A stretch of 8,319 nucleotides of DNA from an uncultured Actinoplanes sp. GTDB taxonomy: Bacteria > Actinomycetota > Actinomycetes > Mycobacteriales > Micromonosporaceae. Position 1 is the stretch's first letter. Each line of letters opens with the position of its first letter. The position numbers and the translations under genes were made by a program. Location: contig CAKUMG010000211.1 of assembly GCA_934667465.1 (NCBI GenBank), forward strand, positions 1-8,319. The letters are read 5' to 3'. This document shows, piece by piece, positions 5,122 through 8,319 of this stretch. Under the pieces are notes generated by a model, which saw only the letters and a list, made by a program, of their open reading frames with translations, was not told the origin of the DNA and did no database searches.

Positions 5122-6567
5122 GGTGGCGCCGAGCCCGGCCAGGACTCCGGGCAGCCGGTTGCGGAGCGCCTGCGGTGACTCGGCGGTGCTGACGGTCAGT
5201 TCGTGCACGCGCCGGTCGGCGGAGACGCGGAGGGTGCCGTCGGGGTCCAGGGTCCGCAGGCGCTGGGCCACCTCCGTCGCCCGGGCGGGGTCCGCGGCCA
5301 CGACGACCTGGTGGGTGGACTGGCTGCCGGGGAACGCGTCGGCCATGCGCTGCAGGGTGACGACCTCGGCGACGGCGCGGGGCAGGGCGTCGAGATCGGG
5401 GGCGCTCAGCCGCATGCCGAGCGCGGGCGCGGCCACGGCCAGCAGGGCGAGGGTCGAGACGATGAGCGTACGCAGCGGGTGCCGCAGCGACGGCCGCAGC
5501 AGGGCCGGCCAGAGCCGGGGCGCGCGGGTGGTGGCCGTCAGACGCCACAGCACCGGGACGCGGGGGCGGTCCATCGCCCGGCCCAGCCCGGACAGCAGCG
5601 CCGGCAGCACGGTCATCGAGCCGAGCATGGCGATCGCGACCACGAGCACGGAGTTGGCGGCGAGCGAGGAGAACGTGGTGTCGCCGGTGAGGAAGAGCCC
5701 GAGCATCGCGACGATGACGGCGATCCCGGAGACGAGCACGGAGTGCCCGGAGGTCTCGACGGCGATGCGGACCGCGTCGGCGTGCCCGCGGAGCCGGAGG
5801 CGTTCCTCGCGGTAGCGCTTGACGTAGAACAGCGAGTAGTCGACGCCGACGGCCATGCCCATCAGCAGCACCATGGCCGAGGTGGTGCCGGTGCTGGGCA
5901 GCAGGTGCGACACCAGGGCGGAGAGGCCGAGGGCCGCGGCGACGGCGGACAGGCCGAGCAGGACCGGCACCCCGGCGGCGAGCAGGGCGCCGAACACGAC
6001 GAGCAGGATCGCCAGGGTCACCGGGAGGCTGATCACCCCGGCGATCTCGAGGTCCTCGGTGCTCAGCTCGGCGAGGCCCTCGGTCAGCGAGGCGTCGCCG
6101 GCCTGCTCGACGCGGAGTGCGGGGAAGGCGGCGGCGACCTCACGGGTGGCCGCCTGCACCGGGGCGAGCCGCTCGCCGGCGGTGTCCGGATCGCCGGCCA
6201 GCACGACGGGCAGCAGTACGGCGGTGTCGTCGTCGGCGACGATCGGGACACCGACCTGGGCGACCTCGTCGAGGCCACCCATCCGTCCCGCGGCGGCCGC
6301 GGCTGCGGCCCGGGCGGCGTCCACGTCGAGGGGGCCGCTGCGCGCCGTGATCAGGACGTTCTCGACGGCGCCGCCGGTGAGCCCGGCGTCGCGGAGCATG
6401 ATCTCGGCGCGGGCGGACTCGCCGGTGCCCGTCTCGAGCGAAGTCGCGGTCCGGCCGGGCAGGACCGCGCCGATGGCCAGGCACGCGGCGACGAAGGCGA
6501 GCCAGAGGCCGACTGCCGTCCACGGCCGGCGGATGCTCCAGCGGGCCAGGGATTCCTTTGTGGTCAT
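4495..6567 (-). CDS. MmpL-type RND superfamily transporter
   Basis: A complete 690-residue inner-membrane transporter with the classical MmpL layout. TM1 (about 14-36) is followed by a first periplasmic domain (about 37-175) and TM2-TM6 (about 178-326). After a cytoplasmic linker come TM7 (about 364-384), a second periplasmic domain (about 385-503) and TM8-TM12 (about 504-661). The proton-relay Asp-Tyr pairs known from MmpL3 are both present: D243-Y244 in GMAVGVDYSLF and D576-Y577 in SGLSMDYHVF. Family members export lipids, siderophores or drugs by proton antiport; the substrate here cannot be told. The C-terminus is short with no extra domain. The ATG at 6567-6565 has no Shine-Dalgarno, but CAGGCT ends six bases upstream. 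It is divergent from the TAP-like lipoprotein and convergent with the GntR gene. Confidence 0.95.
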   Translation of the reverse strand: MTTKESLARWSIRRPWTAVGLWLAFVAACLAIGAVLPGRTATSLETGTGESARAEIMLRDAGLTGGAVENVLITARSGPLDVDAARAAAAAAAGRMGGLDEVAQVGVPIVADDDTAVLLPVVLAGDPDTAGERLAPVQAATREVAAAFPALRVEQAGDASLTEGLAELSTEDLEIAGVISLPVTLAILLVVFGALLAAGVPVLLGLSAVAAALGLSALVSHLLPSTGTTSAMVLLMGMAVGVDYSLFYVKRYREERLRLRGHADAVRIAVETSGHSVLVSGIAVIVAMLGLFLTGDTTFSSLAANSVLVVAIAMLGSMTVLPALLSGLGRAMDRPRVPVLWRLTATTRAPRLWPALLRPSLRHPLRTLIVSTLALLAVAAPALGMRLSAPDLDALPRAVAEVVTLQRMADAFPGSQSTHQVVVAADPARATEVAQRLRTLDPDGTLRVSADRRVHELTVSTAESPQALRNRLPGVLAGLGATSAVGGATAAEYDYAAMLDDSLPWVVGFILLATAAVIVVAFRSLTLALVTALSNLISAAAAFGVITLVFQTLGGGTVVSFVPLFAFAVLSGLSMDYHVFVLTRIRELVADGLPTRAAIARGITESAGTVTSAAVIMVSVFAIFILGHGIEFKQLGVGLSTAVLIDALIIRALVLPAALTLLGRRTWWPSQPQPGRHTAAAAERQPAPIG

Positions 6568-6573
6568 GGCCTC

Positions 6574-6579
6574 AGCCTG
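6574..6579 (-). promoter_or_regulatory. Weak -10-like element, possible leaderless start of the MmpL gene
   Basis: On the minus strand CAGGCT lies exactly six bases before the MmpL ATG, mirroring the acetyltransferase gene (TAGGCT, same spacing). The first base departs from TANNNT, so this is weaker than the other three cases. No Shine-Dalgarno competes with it. Confidence 0.3.
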
Positions 6580-6636
6580 CCGATTCCGGGGCCACCGATC
6601 GTCACGCCGCGGAGGGGAGCCGTCTCACCCGCGCGG

Positions 6637-6652
6637 GGGAGATGAACCTCCC
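6637..6652. promoter_or_regulatory. Inverted repeat in the MmpL/hydrolase divergent region
   Basis: GGGAG-N6-CTCCC, a perfect 5-bp inverted repeat around an AT-containing centre (ATGAAC), sits roughly midway in the 155-bp gap between the two divergent genes. It could be an operator controlling one or both. The arms are short and the region is GC-rich, so it is a candidate only. No regulator is adjacent apart from the GntR gene at the far end of mmpL. Confidence 0.25.
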
Positions 6653-6722
6653 GCCGCGGGCGGACGACTTCGCCGCCCCGCCTGCCGAGGATTGATCCCA
6701 CATCGAGCCCGGAGGAGTTCCC

Positions 6723-8210
6723 ATGAAGAAGGCACTAGTCGCGGCGGCCCTGGCCGCGGTCGCCGGCGGCTGTTCCGCTACCTCCCCGACACCTGTCGGC
6801 GCCCGGCCCACGCTGACGGCCTCCGCCGAGACGGTGCAGGCCCTGGTCGAGTGCCCGGAGCTGCCCAGCCTGCCGACCGCGCGCTGCGGGCAGATCACCG
6901 TGCCGCTCGACCGGGCCGACCCCGCGAAGGGCACGATCGACATCGGGTTCGCGCTGGTGCCGCGCACCGACACGGCGCAGCCGGGGCTGGGCACGATCGT
7001 GCCGAACCCGGGCGGCCCGGGATCGTCCACGATCGACCTGGCCGGCGAGATGTTCGCGGGTGCCCTCGAGCCGCTGCTCGACCGCCGGGACCTGCTGCTG
7101 ATCGACACCCGGGGCGTCGGCCGTTCCACCGCGCTGACCTGCGCGGCCCTCGACGGCCCGGCCCGGGTGTTCGAGCCGCTGGCGAAGCAGCGGGAGCTGA
7201 TCGGCGAGTGCGGTGCGCAGCTCGGGGACGCGGTGTCCGACTACAGCAGCGTCGCCGTCGCGGACGACATCGACGCCGTGCGGGCGACGCTGGGCCTGAG
7301 CCGCCTGGACCTGCTCGGCGTCTCCTACGGCACCTATCTGATGGCTGCTTATGCCCAGCGGCACCCGCAGCACGTGCGCACGGTCAGCATGGCCGGCGCG
7401 TACGCGATCAACGTCGACACCATCGGCGAGGTCAACGCCGTCGCGTTCCGGCGGGCGGTGCGGCTGGTCTGCGAGCGGACCGGCGAGTGCGACGGCGACC
7501 GGGTGCTCGCCGACCTGGCCGCGCTGCTGAAGCGGCTGCGGGCGGAGCCGGAGGAGCTCGACGTGACCTTCGAGGGCGTCGAGCACCGGGTCGCGCTGGA
7601 CGAGTGGCAGCTGACGTCGGTGGCCGGCCGGATCTATGCGAACATGCCGGACGCCGAGGCCCAGCTCGCCCTGGTGGAGGCCGCCGCTGCCGGGCGCCGG
7701 GGTGATCTCGGCCCGGTGCGCGCGCTGGTGCGGGACAGCCTGCTCGCGTCGGCGAAGAACTACTCGTACGGCCCGGCGGTGCTCTCGGACGCGCAGTCGT
7801 GGGCCGTCACCTGCCACGACTATCTGCGCGACTTCGACTACGCGGACCCGGTCGCGGACCGGACCCGGCAGTACGACGCGGTCCAGGCGCGGCTCGACGA
7901 CGCGAAGTTCGCGCCGTTCTCCGCCGACGTGTGGGTCACGCGGGCGGACTACGACACCGGGGCGTGCCTGAGCTGGCCGGGCGACGACGCTGCCGCGCAG
8001 CCCCCATTCGCGGCGGGCGCCACGATGCCGGGCGTGCCGGTGCTGGTGCTCAGCGGCGACCTGGACGCGAACACGCCGATCGAGTCCGGTGCCGCGGCCG
8101 CCGCCCAGTTCCCGCGGGCGGTGCACACGGTGATCGAGGGCGCCGGGCACACGCCGGCCGGCACGGCCGAGGGCGCCGCCGCGATCATCGAGTTCATCCG
8201 CGCGGGCTGA
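6723..8210 (+). CDS. TAP-like alpha/beta-hydrolase lipoprotein (family S33 peptidase-like)
   Basis: A 495-residue exported alpha/beta hydrolase resembling Streptomyces tripeptidyl aminopeptidases and SlpD/SlpE-type proteins. The N-terminus MKKALVAAALAAVAGGC looks like a lipoprotein signal, with Cys17 as the probable lipidated residue; the lipobox AGGC is slightly atypical. An oxyanion-hole motif NPGGPGSS lies at 95-102. The nucleophile is Ser201 in GVSYGTY (199-205). The acid is probably Asp448 in GDLDANTP, and the base is His476 in GAGHTP. The last part (about 400-495) matches the TAP-like C-terminal domain. It would trim N-terminal peptides, or hydrolyse esters, outside the cell membrane; the substrate is unknown. 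The ATG at 6723 has a strong Shine-Dalgarno GGAGGAG (6711-6717) with a 5-base spacer. It is divergent from the MmpL gene and followed by a large hairpin. Confidence 0.93.
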   Translation: MKKALVAAALAAVAGGCSATSPTPVGARPTLTASAETVQALVECPELPSLPTARCGQITVPLDRADPAKGTIDIGFALVPRTDTAQPGLGTIVPNPGGPGSSTIDLAGEMFAGALEPLLDRRDLLLIDTRGVGRSTALTCAALDGPARVFEPLAKQRELIGECGAQLGDAVSDYSSVAVADDIDAVRATLGLSRLDLLGVSYGTYLMAAYAQRHPQHVRTVSMAGAYAINVDTIGEVNAVAFRRAVRLVCERTGECDGDRVLADLAALLKRLRAEPEELDVTFEGVEHRVALDEWQLTSVAGRIYANMPDAEAQLALVEAAAAGRRGDLGPVRALVRDSLLASAKNYSYGPAVLSDAQSWAVTCHDYLRDFDYADPVADRTRQYDAVQARLDDAKFAPFSADVWVTRADYDTGACLSWPGDDAAAQPPFAAGATMPGVPVLVLSGDLDANTPIESGAAAAAQFPRAVHTVIEGAGHTPAGTAEGAAAIIEFIRAG

Positions 8211-8235
8211 GCGACGCGAACCACTTACGCACGTC

Positions 8236-8291
8236 GCCGGGCGCGACGGGCCGTTCAGGCGCCGCCAGGCGCCTGGCCCGTCGCGCCCGGC
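8236..8291. terminator. Large perfect hairpin downstream of the hydrolase gene, probable terminator
   Basis: A 17-bp perfect outer stem (8236-8252 with 8275-8291) encloses a 7-bp inner stem (AGGCGCC 8257-8263 with GGCGCCT 8268-8274) and a GCCA loop. The only interruption is a 4-base bulge GTTC at 8253-8256. It starts 26 bases after the hydrolase stop. There is no T-tract on either side, which is common for actinobacterial terminators. Because the stem is symmetrical it could end transcription from both directions. A minus-strand reading frame also crosses it (see findings). Confidence 0.65.
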
Positions 8292-8319
8292 CCTCGGCGT
8301 GAGCGACGGTCTGCACCAC

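Noticed and set aside
3977..5548. 523-codon minus-strand frame across the channel 3' end, GntR gene and mmpL
   Set aside because: It is Arg/Pro/Ala-rich with no recognisable motif and is out of frame with the well-supported MmpL protein.
5203..7705. Two long plus-strand frames (5203-6645 and 5855-7705) opposite mmpL and overlapping the hydrolase
   Set aside because: Low-complexity shadow translations; the MmpL and TAP-like proteins in the other frames show full family motifs and complete lengths.
6735..8150. 471-codon minus-strand frame opposite the hydrolase gene
   Set aside because: His/Arg/Gly/Gln-rich shadow with no motif; the plus strand encodes a complete Ser-Asp-His hydrolase with a strong Shine-Dalgarno.

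Overview
The window is very GC-rich with strong G/C bias at third codon positions. Its proteins look like those of a filamentous actinobacterium, most likely Micromonosporaceae (an Actinoplanes relative). That placement is inferred from composition, from the MsiK-type ABC ATPase, the MSMEG_6728-type protein, the MmpL pump and the TAP-type peptidase, and from SD-less genes with a -10 hexamer a few bases upstream of the start. No IS element, phage gene, CRISPR array or rRNA is visible. The region looks chromosomal and mostly ordinary.

Layout. Bases 1-305 (minus) hold the first 101 codons of an MsiK/UgpC-type sugar ABC transporter ATPase, with a recognisable promoter and a structured leader in 306-420. 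A complete tRNA-Thr(TGU) lies at 484-557. It is followed at 587-1024 by a GNAT acetyltransferase resembling the AAC(3)-I family. A 48-bp-period tandem repeat (about 1041-1160) fills the convergent gap and runs into the 3' end of a minus-strand MSMEG_6728/Pyr_excise-family gene (1136-1624). Upstream of that, on the same strand, is a gene for a small secreted protein with recurring LPLL/LPLV segments (1658-2335). Divergent from it, 2426-4201 encodes an RCK-pore-RCK ion channel with a non-canonical selectivity filter. A GntR-type winged-helix gene starts at 4231, and its frame stays open deep into the antisense of the next gene. That gene is a complete 690-residue MmpL-type RND transporter (4495-6567, minus). 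Divergent from it is a 495-residue TAP-like alpha/beta hydrolase lipoprotein (6723-8210), followed by a large perfect hairpin (8236-8291).

How the genes may work together. No multi-gene pathway is evident. The MmpL pump and the exported peptidase share a 155-bp divergent promoter region and both act at the envelope. The secreted protein and the channel share a 90-bp divergent region. Four starts (587, 2426, 4231 and, more weakly, 6567) have a TAnnnT-like hexamer exactly six bases before the start codon, which suggests leaderless transcripts.

The items most worth a second look are the channel's filter (TAVGSAD in place of TTVGYGD) with its duplicated RCK modules, the GntR frame overlapping the MmpL gene by 624 nt, the 48-bp minisatellite, and the leaderless-promoter pattern. 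I did not find convincing evidence of a wholly new defence or mobile system.
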